64,000 nt of DNA. Source: Methanoculleus sp. UBA430. GTDB taxonomy: Archaea > Halobacteriota > Methanomicrobia > Methanomicrobiales > Methanoculleaceae. The DNA lies in assembly GCF_002506585.1 (NCBI RefSeq), contig NZ_DAXW01000010.1:1509-65508 (forward strand), read 5' to 3'. Made by a program: the position numbers and the translations under genes. Positions 25,074 to 32,503 of the stretch are shown piece by piece. Below the pieces are notes generated by a model. It saw only the letters and a program-made list of their open reading frames with translations. It was not told the origin of the DNA and searched no databases. Positions within the stretch are counted from its first letter, which is position 1. The number at the start of each line of letters is the position of its first letter.

Positions 25074-26184
25074 ACGGAGAAGACAGTACCTGCGCTTGAT
25101 GCGCCAGCTGACGCTTGAACGAGGCTACTTCACGGTAGCCGACATTGCTGAGGCCTTCGATACCCCCCGGAGCACTGTCCAGGACTGGGTGAACCGCCTC
25201 ATCGAAGAGGGGTGCGTCCTCCTCACGGAGGAGCAGCGAGGACGGCACGCGGCCCGGTATGCGGCAAGCAGCGTGATACCGGAGAGCGCCTGCCGCCGGG
25301 TCTTCACCACCGTCGACGGCAGCGAGGTCGAGATCTACCACGAGTGCATGAGCGGAGGCTGCGCCGCCTTCTGCGAGTTCCACCACGCCCGCGCCGGCGG
25401 CGCCCTGCAGTCGGTCCGCCGCGACGGGACCCTGCTCCGGGAGCGGGCGCTCCTCGGCCGTCGGGACGTCGCCGTCGGGCTCGACCCGGCGCCGGCGGTC
25501 GGGATCGTCGGTGTCTTCCATGATGGCGACTACATCCACCAGTACATCCGGTGCATCGGCGGTCCGGCCTACTCGCTCACCGATATGATGTCCTTTGCAG
25601 AGGGGGTCTGCGGCGTCACCGTCCACCGTGAAGGAGCGGTGGTCGAGGGCGAGGTGATCACCCGGGCGCTCGCCTACGTCGCCATCGGGATCGACGACAC
25701 CGATGTAGAGGGCGAGGGCGCGACGTTCGCCCTTGCCCTCGCCCTCCTCCAGCACCTCGCGAAGCTTGACGGCGTCATGCCGATCGGCCACCGCGTGGCG
25801 ATGCTCAACCCGCGGCTCGAAGGCGCGACCGCCGGAAACTCCTGCAGTTACATCGAACTCGCGGTGGAGCCCGGCCAGGTGCCGCAGATCGAGGAGGCGG
25901 CCGTGCGGTTCGTCGCCGGCGAGGCGGTCTCCCCCGGCTGGGGGATCGCCGTCCGGCAGGGGTTCCGGACACCCGGTGCGCTCCGGGCCTACGGCAGGAG
26001 CGCGAGAGAGACGGTGCTCACCCGGGAAGCGGCGGAGGCAACCGCCGAACGGTTTGGCATCCGCCTCCACGGCGGCCGTGGCGTCATCGGGGCGCTCGCG
26101 GCCGTCGCGCTCATCGGGCTCCCGCACGACGTCCTCCTCGACCCCGAGCGGGACGTCTGCGCCGGGTGGGAAGCATCGACGTGA
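25057..26184 (+). CDS. HTH protein fused to a TiaS-like domain (possible methanogenesis marker 11 relative)
   Basis: 375 residues. Residues ~1-70 are a winged HTH (YFTVADIAEAFDTPRSTVQ, then DWVNRLIEEGCV). A middle domain of unknown type (~75-205) has clustered cysteines (HECMSGGCAAFCEF). The C-terminal half starts with YVAIGIDDTDVEGEG, the metal/ATP-binding motif of TiaS, the enzyme that agmatinylates tRNA-Ile; it ends LHGGRGVIGALAAVALIGL. The zinc-ribbon and OB parts of true TiaS are missing. It may be a regulator or a methanogen-specific enzyme; the marker-11 link is from memory and needs a profile search. Confidence 0.65.
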   Translation: MSRVLERRRQYLRLMRQLTLERGYFTVADIAEAFDTPRSTVQDWVNRLIEEGCVLLTEEQRGRHAARYAASSVIPESACRRVFTTVDGSEVEIYHECMSGGCAAFCEFHHARAGGALQSVRRDGTLLRERALLGRRDVAVGLDPAPAVGIVGVFHDGDYIHQYIRCIGGPAYSLTDMMSFAEGVCGVTVHREGAVVEGEVITRALAYVAIGIDDTDVEGEGATFALALALLQHLAKLDGVMPIGHRVAMLNPRLEGATAGNSCSYIELAVEPGQVPQIEEAAVRFVAGEAVSPGWGIAVRQGFRTPGALRAYGRSARETVLTREAAEATAERFGIRLHGGRGVIGALAAVALIGLPHDVLLDPERDVCAGWEAST

Positions 26185-26316
26185 GGGCCCGTTTCTTCCA
26201 TTCGATCCGTTAACCGGCGGTATCCGTCCCCAAAAAGCAGGATCCCGACCCTCATCCCCCTCGCGCTACCTATAAATACCCAGATACGGCAGATACCCTC
26301 ACCGGGGGGAAGCGCA

Positions 26317-26727
26317 GTGAGAAGCAAACTTGAGGAAGAGATCGAGAGGCTCTCCGCGCTCGCGCGGGAGCGTGGTGCGGAGGCACGGCGGATAGCGGCC
26401 CGCGATGTCGTCGTTGCGGAATGGGTGCGGTTCAAGTGCCGGTTCGGGTGCAAAGGCTACGGGAAACACATGTCCTGCCCGCCGTATGCCCCCGCACTCG
26501 ACGAGACCCGCCGGCTGCTCGCCGAGTACAGCACCGGCATCCTCCTCCGTTTTGAGGGCGTCCCCGGCCACCCGGACTTGAAACCCGACGAGATCCCCCT
26601 CGACTTCCACCCGTTCTTCCGCGATCTCATCCTCTGGGTGAACTCGACGGTACATCTTCTTGAAAAGACGGCTTTCTACGACGTTTTCCCGAAGGCGTTC
26701 GGGTTTGGGGGATACCCCTGCATCTAC
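26317..26727 (+). pseudogene. DUF2284 metal-binding protein, 5' part, split by a TnpB element
   Basis: 137 codons matching the N-terminal two-thirds of DUF2284: CRFGCKGYGKHMSCPPYAP is the cysteine-rich family signature, and AFGFGGYPCIY is where the second cysteine cluster should begin. The frame then enters the insertion and stops after four foreign codons (26740-26742). The matching 3' part resumes in frame at 28073. Joined, the two parts make a 215-residue protein of normal length, so the insertion appears recent. Confidence 0.88.
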
Positions 26728-28072
26728 CCTCCGCGGGGTTGAAGGAGCGGAACTTGAGCACCGGAGGTGCGACTGGCAGAGCGGGAGGGCTCCCTCCGCA
26801 CGGGGAGGTGAACGCGGCACCCCAACGTCTGTTCACTTTCGCCCCGTGCGGCTCTTCTTTATGCTGGAGGAGACTCCATACGACAGTATCGTATGCTGCG
26901 GCGGTACCAGTACCGGCTCTATCCCACGAGGGATCAGGAAGTCCTGATCGCCAAGCATCTCGGATGCTGCCGGTATGTGTACAACTGGGCGCTCGACCGC
27001 AAGAATCTGGCATATCACGACGACGGGATCAGCCTGTCCGGGTACGACCTCATGAAGCAGCTTCCTGCCCTCAAAGCGGAGTTGCCCTGGTTGAAAGAAG
27101 TCAACGCCCAGTCGTTGCAGCAATCGATCCATCACCTTTCCCGTGCGTTCACGAACTTTTTCGAGGGGCGCGCCGACGAGCCGACCTTCAAGAAGAAGCA
27201 CGCCCCCGAACAGGCGTTCACGGTGCCGCAGTCGTATACCGTGGACTTCGAGCAGGGAACGGTAAAACTCCCGAAGATCGGTGCGATCAAAACCGTCTTC
27301 CACCGCCGGTTCGAAGGCAGGATGAAGACTGCGACGATCATCTGCAGATCGACCGGTCGGTACTTCATCAGCATCGTGGTCGAGGACGGCAGGAAGCCCC
27401 CGCACCCTGCCGATCCGATCCCGGACCAGACAGTCGGGATCGACCTGGGTCTCACGCACTATGCCGTTCTCTCGACCGGGGAGAAGGTAGCGAACCCGAA
27501 GTATCTCAAGAACACGCAAACGCGGTTAGCCGTGCTCCAGCGCCGGCTCGACCGCAAGCAGAAGGGTTCCCGGAACCGTGGCAAGGCCCGGCTCAAGGTT
27601 GCCCGGTGTCACCAGAAGATTGCCGACCAACGGCGGGACTTCCAGCACCAGCTCTCTTCTCGACTGGTCCGCGAAAACCAAGCACTGGCCGTGGAGTCCT
27701 TGAACGTGGACGGCATGGTGAAGAACCATTCTCTCGCGGGAGCAATCAGCGACGCCGGGTGGGGTTCTTTTGTCTCGATGCTGGCATACAAGTGTCAGGA
27801 AGCCGGGAAAACCCTGCTGAAGATCGGGATGTTCGAGCCCTCATCAAAGACCTGTTCGGTCTGCGGATACTGGAAGACCGATCTGACACTGAAGGACCGG
27901 GAGTGGGCCTGCCCCGAATGCGGCACGCACCACGACCGGGACTTGAACGCCGCGATTAATATCAAACAGTTTGCACTTGCAGGCGCGGAACGCGCCGAAG
28001 AGCCTGTGGACTCGCTCCCAATAGGGAGGAGGATGAAGCAGGAAGTCCCCCGCTTGCGCGGGGGTAGTTCAC
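26728..28072 (+). mobile_element. IS1341-type (TnpB-only) element inside the DUF2284 gene
   Basis: 1,345 bases. The borders are inferred from the clean in-frame rejoining of DUF2284 codons (left flank ends CATCTAC, right flank starts TGCGAGCAC), with up to two bases of ambiguity. There is no target duplication, as expected for the IS200/IS605 superfamily. The right end has the stem CCCCCGC/GCGGGGG with a TTGC loop, followed by TAGTTCAC. No tnpA is present, so it would need a transposase in trans. The left end contains a GCACC/GGTGC hairpin motif shared with the repeat elements at 41.4 and 62.9 kb. Confidence 0.85.
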
Positions 28073-28119
28073 TGCGAGCACCTGCACTGTGTCGCCGAGG
28101 AGCACGAAGGAGTCGTTGA
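26893..28119 (+). CDS. tnpB: TnpB, RNA-guided nuclease of an IS1341-type element
   Basis: 408 residues. Starts MLRRYQYRLYPTRDQE, the typical helix-turn-helix start. RuvC-type motifs are intact: GIDLGLTHYAVLS (Asp), LAVESLNVDGM (Glu) and HDRDLNAAINI (Asp). A zinc finger CSVCGYWKTD...CPECG lies between the last two. TnpB cuts DNA guided by an RNA made from the element's right end. Unusually, the frame runs through the right-end hairpin and past the border, so the last ~14 residues are encoded by interrupted host DNA. Confidence 0.93.
   Translation: MLRRYQYRLYPTRDQEVLIAKHLGCCRYVYNWALDRKNLAYHDDGISLSGYDLMKQLPALKAELPWLKEVNAQSLQQSIHHLSRAFTNFFEGRADEPTFKKKHAPEQAFTVPQSYTVDFEQGTVKLPKIGAIKTVFHRRFEGRMKTATIICRSTGRYFISIVVEDGRKPPHPADPIPDQTVGIDLGLTHYAVLSTGEKVANPKYLKNTQTRLAVLQRRLDRKQKGSRNRGKARLKVARCHQKIADQRRDFQHQLSSRLVRENQALAVESLNVDGMVKNHSLAGAISDAGWGSFVSMLAYKCQEAGKTLLKIGMFEPSSKTCSVCGYWKTDLTLKDREWACPECGTHHDRDLNAAINIKQFALAGAERAEEPVDSLPIGRRMKQEVPRLRGGSSLRAPALCRRGARRSR
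27960..28090 (+). ncRNA. Candidate omega RNA of the first TnpB element
   Basis: Inferred from how TnpB systems are built: the guide RNA covers the 3' end of tnpB and the right-end hairpin (28047-28066), then continues into flanking DNA, whose first ~16-20 bases act as guide. Here the guide would begin TGCGAGCACCTGCACTGT at 28073, matching the empty DUF2284 site. The 5' limit is a guess. Confidence 0.35.
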
Positions 28120-28309
28120 CGAGAGCATCCGCAGGCTCTGCCGGCACATGGACCTCGTCCGCCCGACCATGGGGGGTGCCGGGATCGACGTCTTCGCCAC
28201 CGCCCGGAAGGCCGGGTGGGACCTGCACGTCATCCCCTGCAGGAACCTTGAGTACGGCAAGATCGTCCACGGCGACATTACGTCGGTCGGCCTCGTCCTC
28301 ATCGAGTGA
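28073..28309 (+). pseudogene. DUF2284 metal-binding protein, 3' part
   Basis: 79 codons, including the TGA at 28307, in frame with the 5' part at 26317-26727. It begins CEHLHC, completing the second cysteine cluster, and continues to RRLCRHMDLVRPTMGGAGID, the C-terminal signature of DUF2284, ending SVGLVLIE. It has no start codon of its own near the border. Confidence 0.85.
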
Positions 28310-28320
28310 AGCCCCGGCCT

Positions 28321-29424
28321 TCAGTCGCGCCGTACGCCCCGGATGAACTCCTCGGTCATACGGTGAGCTTCGTCATCCCTGACCTGCACCGGGGGATGTT
28401 TCATGAAGTAGGCGGACGGAGATGTCAGCACGCCGCCGATCCCCCTATCAAGGGCGAGCCTGCAGCACCGGATCGCATCGATGACGATCCCGGCGGAGTT
28501 GGGCGAATCTTCGACGGAGAGGCGGAGATCGAGGTTCATGGGGATGTTCCCAAAGAGCCTTCCTTCCATCCGGAGGAAACAGACTTTGTTGTCCTTCTGC
28601 CAGCAGACGTAGTCGCTCGGACCGATGTGGATATCATCGTCATCAAGAGGCATATCGAGGACCGACTGCACCGCCTGGGTCTTGGACTCCCTTTTTGAGG
28701 CAAGACGGCTCCTGTTCAACATGTTCAGGAAGTCCGTGTTGCCGCCGGTGTTCAGTTGATAGGTCCTGTCCAGTTTCACCCCCCGCTGCCGGAAGAGGTC
28801 GGCGAGAACCCGGTGGGTGATCGTCGCCCCGAGCTGCGCCTTGACGTCGTCGCCGATGACCGGAAGCCTCTTTGCGCAGAACCTCTCTGCCCAGGCAGGG
28901 TCACTTGCGATGAAGACCGGCATGTTGTTGATGAGGCCGACCCCCGCCTCGAGAGCACAATCGGCATAGAACCGTACAGCCTCCTCCGATCCCACAGGGA
29001 GGTAGTTGAGCAGCATCTCTGCGCCCGAGTCTTCGAGCACCCGGATGACCTCTTCACGAGATGCCTCCTCCTCATCGGCGAGCACGAACCTGCACTCCTC
29101 CTTGTAACTCAGCATATGTTCGGGAAAGCCGTCCAGCACCCGGCCCATCCGGACGGTCACGCCGGTCTTCGGTATTGCGGGGCAGAAGACGGTTGTGCAG
29201 TTCGGGGGTGAAAAGATGGCTTCCGAGACGTCTTTCCCGACCTTTCTTGCATCGATGTCGAATGCCGCTACCACGTTGATATCGGACGGCAGATAGCCGC
29301 CGAGGTTCCAGTGCATCAACCCGATTGCACTCTCTTCGCTCCCTCCCCGGTAGTATTCAATGCCCTGAAGCAGCGAACTGGCACAGTTCCCGACACCGAT
29401 AATTGCAACCCTGATCGAGTCCAC
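28321..29424 (-). CDS. Myo-inositol-1-phosphate synthase
   Basis: 367 residues from a GTG at 29424 with GGGGGCTG ahead; an ATG at 29451 would add nine residues. Archaeal-type short enzyme: VAIIGVGNCASSLLQGIEYY at the N-terminus, then QLNTGGNTDFLNML and IDAIRCCRLALDRG. It turns glucose-6-phosphate into inositol-1-phosphate for archaeal inositol lipids and compatible solutes. The product can be dephosphorylated by the IMPase encoded at 21.1 kb. Confidence 0.9.
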   Translation of the reverse strand: MDSIRVAIIGVGNCASSLLQGIEYYRGGSEESAIGLMHWNLGGYLPSDINVVAAFDIDARKVGKDVSEAIFSPPNCTTVFCPAIPKTGVTVRMGRVLDGFPEHMLSYKEECRFVLADEEEASREEVIRVLEDSGAEMLLNYLPVGSEEAVRFYADCALEAGVGLINNMPVFIASDPAWAERFCAKRLPVIGDDVKAQLGATITHRVLADLFRQRGVKLDRTYQLNTGGNTDFLNMLNRSRLASKRESKTQAVQSVLDMPLDDDDIHIGPSDYVCWQKDNKVCFLRMEGRLFGNIPMNLDLRLSVEDSPNSAGIVIDAIRCCRLALDRGIGGVLTSPSAYFMKHPPVQVRDDEAHRMTEEFIRGVRRD

Positions 29425-29564
29425 GACAGCCCCCCGATAGATCCGGTGCATCCGCAACGCGCCCCTCTCTCCAGGGAGGATGCGTTCCGCTGAGACCTGG
29501 AGAAGGCACAACTGCAGAGGCAGTTGCGCTTTCGACTATAATACGGAGCGGGAAATATAAGGGT

Positions 29565-29774
29565 ATGGTTCGGGAGGGGCCGGAGGTTGTCCATGTCGAC
29601 TTTGTCATCAAGAAGGGGAGCAGCGTGGAAGAGGCGTTCGTCACGGCGCTCGCATCGCCCGCACGGGGCCACACGCCGCTCCTGGCCGTCCTCACCCCGA
29701 ACCTTCCCGCAAGGCCCCCGACGCTGAGCAAGGTGCTCGCCCGGAAGGATACCGCGAAGCATCCCTTTGCGTGA
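29565..29774 (+). pseudogene. Truncated Fae-like (formaldehyde-activating enzyme) fragment
   Basis: 69 codons. The first ~50 residues match the N-terminal part of Fae: GPEVVHVDFVIKKGSSVEEA, then ALASPARGHTPLLAVLTPNL and PARPPTL. Fae condenses formaldehyde with tetrahydromethanopterin and is ~160 residues. Here the match ends at PPTL and the frame closes after 17 unrelated residues, so about two-thirds of the enzyme, including the C-terminal cofactor pocket, is lost. The far N-terminus is also a few residues short. Confidence 0.75.
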
Positions 29775-29924
29775 TACGGCCAAAACCTCCTCGTTACGCC
29801 GCCGGCGGGGACCGCGGAGAGCGCCCGGCGCCCGACCCGGTCGTCGTCGGTGATCGGGAAGTGCAGGGCCGTGGCGACGGTGTAGATGGCGCGGCTGCTG
29901 GGGTCGGGCCGGGCGCGGTGAGTG
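29775..29924 (-). pseudogene. Coding-like remnant, family not recognised
   Basis: On the minus strand a frame with strong C/G third positions reads PDPSSRAIYTVATALHF and DDDRVGRRALSAVPAGGVTR before dissolving into the Fae fragment. It has no start codon and sits just after the permease stop. It looks like the end of a decayed gene, but I cannot name it. Confidence 0.3.
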
Positions 29925-31349
29925 CTACCTCGCTCCAGGTTCGCGGCTGCCCCGCCGCCGGATCCTCCGGAAGACCGTGTGGGTGAGGGCCAGGAGGTTT
30001 GCGAGATACGTCTCCTTCGCCTCGAGACGCCGCAGGAATACGGCCTCCTCGGAGAGAAAGACGTCTTTGAGATGACGGATATCGGTTTTCGGTGAGTAAT
30101 AGAGGTAGATCGGGATACCCGCCAGGATGACCAGGACCCCCGTAACCTTATCGAAGGTTGTGGTTGAGAAGAGGAGAAAGAGGCAGATCGCGATGCCGGC
30201 AAGGGGGAGGAGGTGTTGGCCGCGGAGGTCCGCAGCGCCGTCGCTCCGTAAAACGATGAGGGAAAAGCAGGTGAGCAGGAACGAGAACGCGAGGTTGAGG
30301 ACGGCGAAGGATATCAGCCCGGGAAGGTTTCCAATGCTCGAGAGGACGAAGGCGATCGCTCCCTGGATGATGAGGACCACGTAAGGCGTATTGTAGCGGG
30401 GGTGAATCTTCGCGAACGCACGGGGAAAGAGCCCGTCGATCGCCATCGCGTACGCGAGCCGTGCGCTGCCGAGCATCCCCGACTCGTCCGACCCGGCCAC
30501 CGAGAAGAGGGCGCCGACCGTCATGATGAGCGCTCCTGCCGACCCGAAGAGGGCGGTGCCGGCGACGACGAGCGGCACGGTGCTCTGGTCGAGTTCGGTC
30601 CAGTTGACGACCCCGAAGAGCACGAAGTTCGTCGAGAGGTAGAAGAAGGAGACGATCAGCATCCCGGTGACGATGGCGCGGGGGATGGCCTTCTGCGGGT
30701 TCTCGACCTCGCCGGCCGGGAGCGTCCCCAGCTCGAACCCGGCGTATGCCCAGAAGATCAGGACCAGAGCGTGGGCAGCATTCTGCAGGCCGAGCGGGAG
30801 CAGCGGGGTGTAGTTCCCGACGAACGTCTCCGGCCGGACGATGAAGACGCCGAACCCCGTCACGGCGAGGAGGAGCAGGGGAGAGAGTTTGATGAGCGTC
30901 AGGGCATCGTTCAGCCTTCCTGCGGCCCGGACACCGACGATGTTGACGAGCGTCAGGGACGCTACGAAGAGCGCCCGGACGGCGACCTTTGCAACCGGGG
31001 TGAGGGGGACGAGCGCCTGGAGGTAGTTTGCAAACGCGATTGCAAAGACCGGGAGAGCGAGGAGTTCGGCGATCCACATGCTCCAGCCGGCGAGGTACCC
31101 ATAGAAGTCGTCGAACGCCTCCGAGACGTAGGCGAACGGCCCGCCGACACGGGGGACGTAGTAACTGCAGTAGGCAAAGACCATCGCGATCGCTATGGCG
31201 AAGAGCCCGGCCACCGCCCAGAGGACGATCGAGAACGGGCCGACCAGGCCGGCCGTGAGCGCCGATGCGATGTAGATGTCGGCGCCGACGATCGCCCCGA
31301 CGATGATATTCGTCAGGTCGAACTGCGAGAGCCCCTGCCGTAGTCCCAT
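29925..31349 (-). CDS. APC-superfamily amino acid permease
   Basis: 474 residues with about 12 membrane helices. The first helix carries the unwound substrate-binding motif (NIIVGAIVGADIYIASAL), and GRLNDALTLIKLSPLLLL and ALIMTVGALFSVAGSDESGM fit APC helices 5 and 8. It is expected to import or exchange amino acids or amines. The cytoplasmic C-terminus is basic. The substrate cannot be read from sequence. Confidence 0.9.
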   Translation of the reverse strand: MGLRQGLSQFDLTNIIVGAIVGADIYIASALTAGLVGPFSIVLWAVAGLFAIAIAMVFAYCSYYVPRVGGPFAYVSEAFDDFYGYLAGWSMWIAELLALPVFAIAFANYLQALVPLTPVAKVAVRALFVASLTLVNIVGVRAAGRLNDALTLIKLSPLLLLAVTGFGVFIVRPETFVGNYTPLLPLGLQNAAHALVLIFWAYAGFELGTLPAGEVENPQKAIPRAIVTGMLIVSFFYLSTNFVLFGVVNWTELDQSTVPLVVAGTALFGSAGALIMTVGALFSVAGSDESGMLGSARLAYAMAIDGLFPRAFAKIHPRYNTPYVVLIIQGAIAFVLSSIGNLPGLISFAVLNLAFSFLLTCFSLIVLRSDGAADLRGQHLLPLAGIAICLFLLFSTTTFDKVTGVLVILAGIPIYLYYSPKTDIRHLKDVFLSEEAVFLRRLEAKETYLANLLALTHTVFRRIRRRGSREPGAR

Positions 31350-31551
31350 TGTAGCGGGAGAGTGACCGTGACGGTGATAATGGTTCCGCGCCGATCGATG
31401 GATGCATCCGGCAGGTGCGAAGCTGCGCAGGGACTATGGGATGCGATCTTTGACAGTAAGCGTCTCCCGGGCAACCTGCGAAGGTGGTTTATCAGGCCCG
31501 GGCAAACCCTGATTACTCCGGGAGACCATAGAGATAATCTGGTGCGTACAG

Positions 31552-31758
31552 ATGAAATTTCGGGTTATCGTCAGGGAAGATCCGGAGGACGGCGGATACG
31601 TTGTGAGTTGCCCCGCAATTCCCGGGTGTCACTCGCAGGGTGAGACCGTTGAAGAAGCCCTCGAGAACATCAAAGATGCCATCTCCGGATGTATTGAGGT
31701 GCTCAACGATCGGGTGACGCAGCAACCCGGCGAACACCTGGCTGATGTTGCGTTGTAA
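31552..31758 (+). CDS. hicB: HicB-type antitoxin (second hicBA module)
   Basis: 68 residues: FRVIVREDPEDGGYVVSCPA, then IPGCHSQGETVEEALENIKD, the textbook HicB fold. It is the short form without a C-terminal HTH. The partner toxin starts three bases after its stop codon. It is not closely similar to the hicB at 19.2 kb, so the two modules are independent arrivals. Confidence 0.92.
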   Translation: MKFRVIVREDPEDGGYVVSCPAIPGCHSQGETVEEALENIKDAISGCIEVLNDRVTQQPGEHLADVAL

Positions 31759-31761
31759 CTC

Positions 31762-31983
31762 ATGGGAAAATTACCGGTTATATCAGGAAAAGAAGCCGTT
31801 AAGGCCTTTTCTAAGATGGGCTGGACGGTTGCCCGCCAGACCGGCAGCCATGTCATTATGGTCAACCACGCATCTCCGGCCCTCCTCTCTGTCCCGGCTC
31901 ATACCGAACTCAAGCGGGGAACGCTAAGAAACCTGATCGCCGATGCGGGCATGACTGTCGAGGACTTTCTTTCGCTCCTGTGA
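31762..31983 (+). CDS. hicA: HicA-type mRNA interferase toxin (second hicBA module)
   Basis: 73 residues: LPVISGKEAVKAFSKMGWTV, RQTGSHVIMVNH with the catalytic His, and VPAHTELKRGTLRNLIADAG. Complete, with intact active site. Toxin follows antitoxin in the same order as the module at 19.0-19.5 kb. Confidence 0.92.
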   Translation: MGKLPVISGKEAVKAFSKMGWTVARQTGSHVIMVNHASPALLSVPAHTELKRGTLRNLIADAGMTVEDFLSLL

Positions 31984-32186
31984 CCGCTCCCCCGTTTAAA
32001 TGGGGGCATCCGGAGTTTCTCAACCCCGGCATCGGCAATGCTGCCGGTAGAGAAATCCAGGTTCTTCTTCTCCGGCTTTCACCCGTCCAAAGGCTCCAGC
32101 CGGCAGGAGCCCTCGTTACAGGAAGAAGGAGAACGATGAGGCGGTTAACATTCCGCGCCGATTACCGACGCTTCGCTCCCGGGGGT

Positions 32187-32196
32187 AAAAATCAAA
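32187..32196 (-). terminator. Likely terminator of tRNA-Gly
   Basis: On the minus strand, ~25 bases after the tRNA 3' end, a T-rich stretch TTTGATTTTT occurs. The rest of 31984-32219 has no gene; it holds a CCCCC/GGGGG hairpin at 31987-32004 and other GC-rich stem-loops. Confidence 0.45.
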
Positions 32197-32219
32197 GAAG
32201 GATCGAACCTGTGTTCGGA

Positions 32220-32291
32220 TGCGCCGACCGGGACTCGAACCCGGGTTTAGGCGTTGGCAACGCCTAGTGATAACCACTACACTATCGGCGC
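32220..32291 (-). tRNA. tRNA-Gly (anticodon GCC)
   Basis: 72 bases folding as a full cloverleaf: acceptor GCGCCGA/TCGGCGC, anticodon stem AGGCG/CGCCT with loop TTGCCAA (anticodon GCC), and T arm CCCGG-GTTCGAGT-CCCGG. The discriminator is A; the CCA end is not encoded. No intron. A TATA-like GCTTATTAGC lies ~50 bases upstream on the minus strand. Confidence 0.96.
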
Positions 32292-32454
32292 ACAACTGTG
32301 CTTTCGCACTGTGTGCCTTACAACATGGGATTCTCTGGCTAATAAGCCTATCGAATCGTGACCCGGATCGGGCGGTGCCGTCGCTGCAGGATCTCGTCCG
32401 GGAGCGGATTTTCCCCGGGACGAATCCCCGCTATGCTGACGGTCGCGCGCCTAC

Positions 32455-32503
32455 GATCAAACAGGCAGAGAGCCCACGACTTCCGTCGTGGGATGAATGC
32501 CAC
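32455..32503 (+). mobile_element. Relic right end of a third TnpB element
   Basis: Reads as the tail of a TnpB protein (IKQAESPRLPSWDECH) folded into a hairpin, CCCACGAC-TTCC-GTCGTGGG, ending ATGAATGCCAC. The stem shares CCCACGA/TCGTGGG with the right end of the neighbouring element at 33656-33675. The rest of this older element is gone; the next element begins at or just after it. Confidence 0.5.

Noticed and set aside
25042..26127. Long minus-strand frame opposite the HTH/TiaS-like gene
   Set aside because: Mirror frame; the plus-strand protein has clear motifs and joins the upstream gene by overlap.
26739..27959. 406-codon frame overlapping the first tnpB
   Set aside because: Shifted frame of tnpB with no domain; the frame from 26893 carries all RuvC and zinc motifs.
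31980..32267. 95-codon frame after the second hicA
   Set aside because: It runs into the tRNA-Gly gene and has no protein-like pattern.
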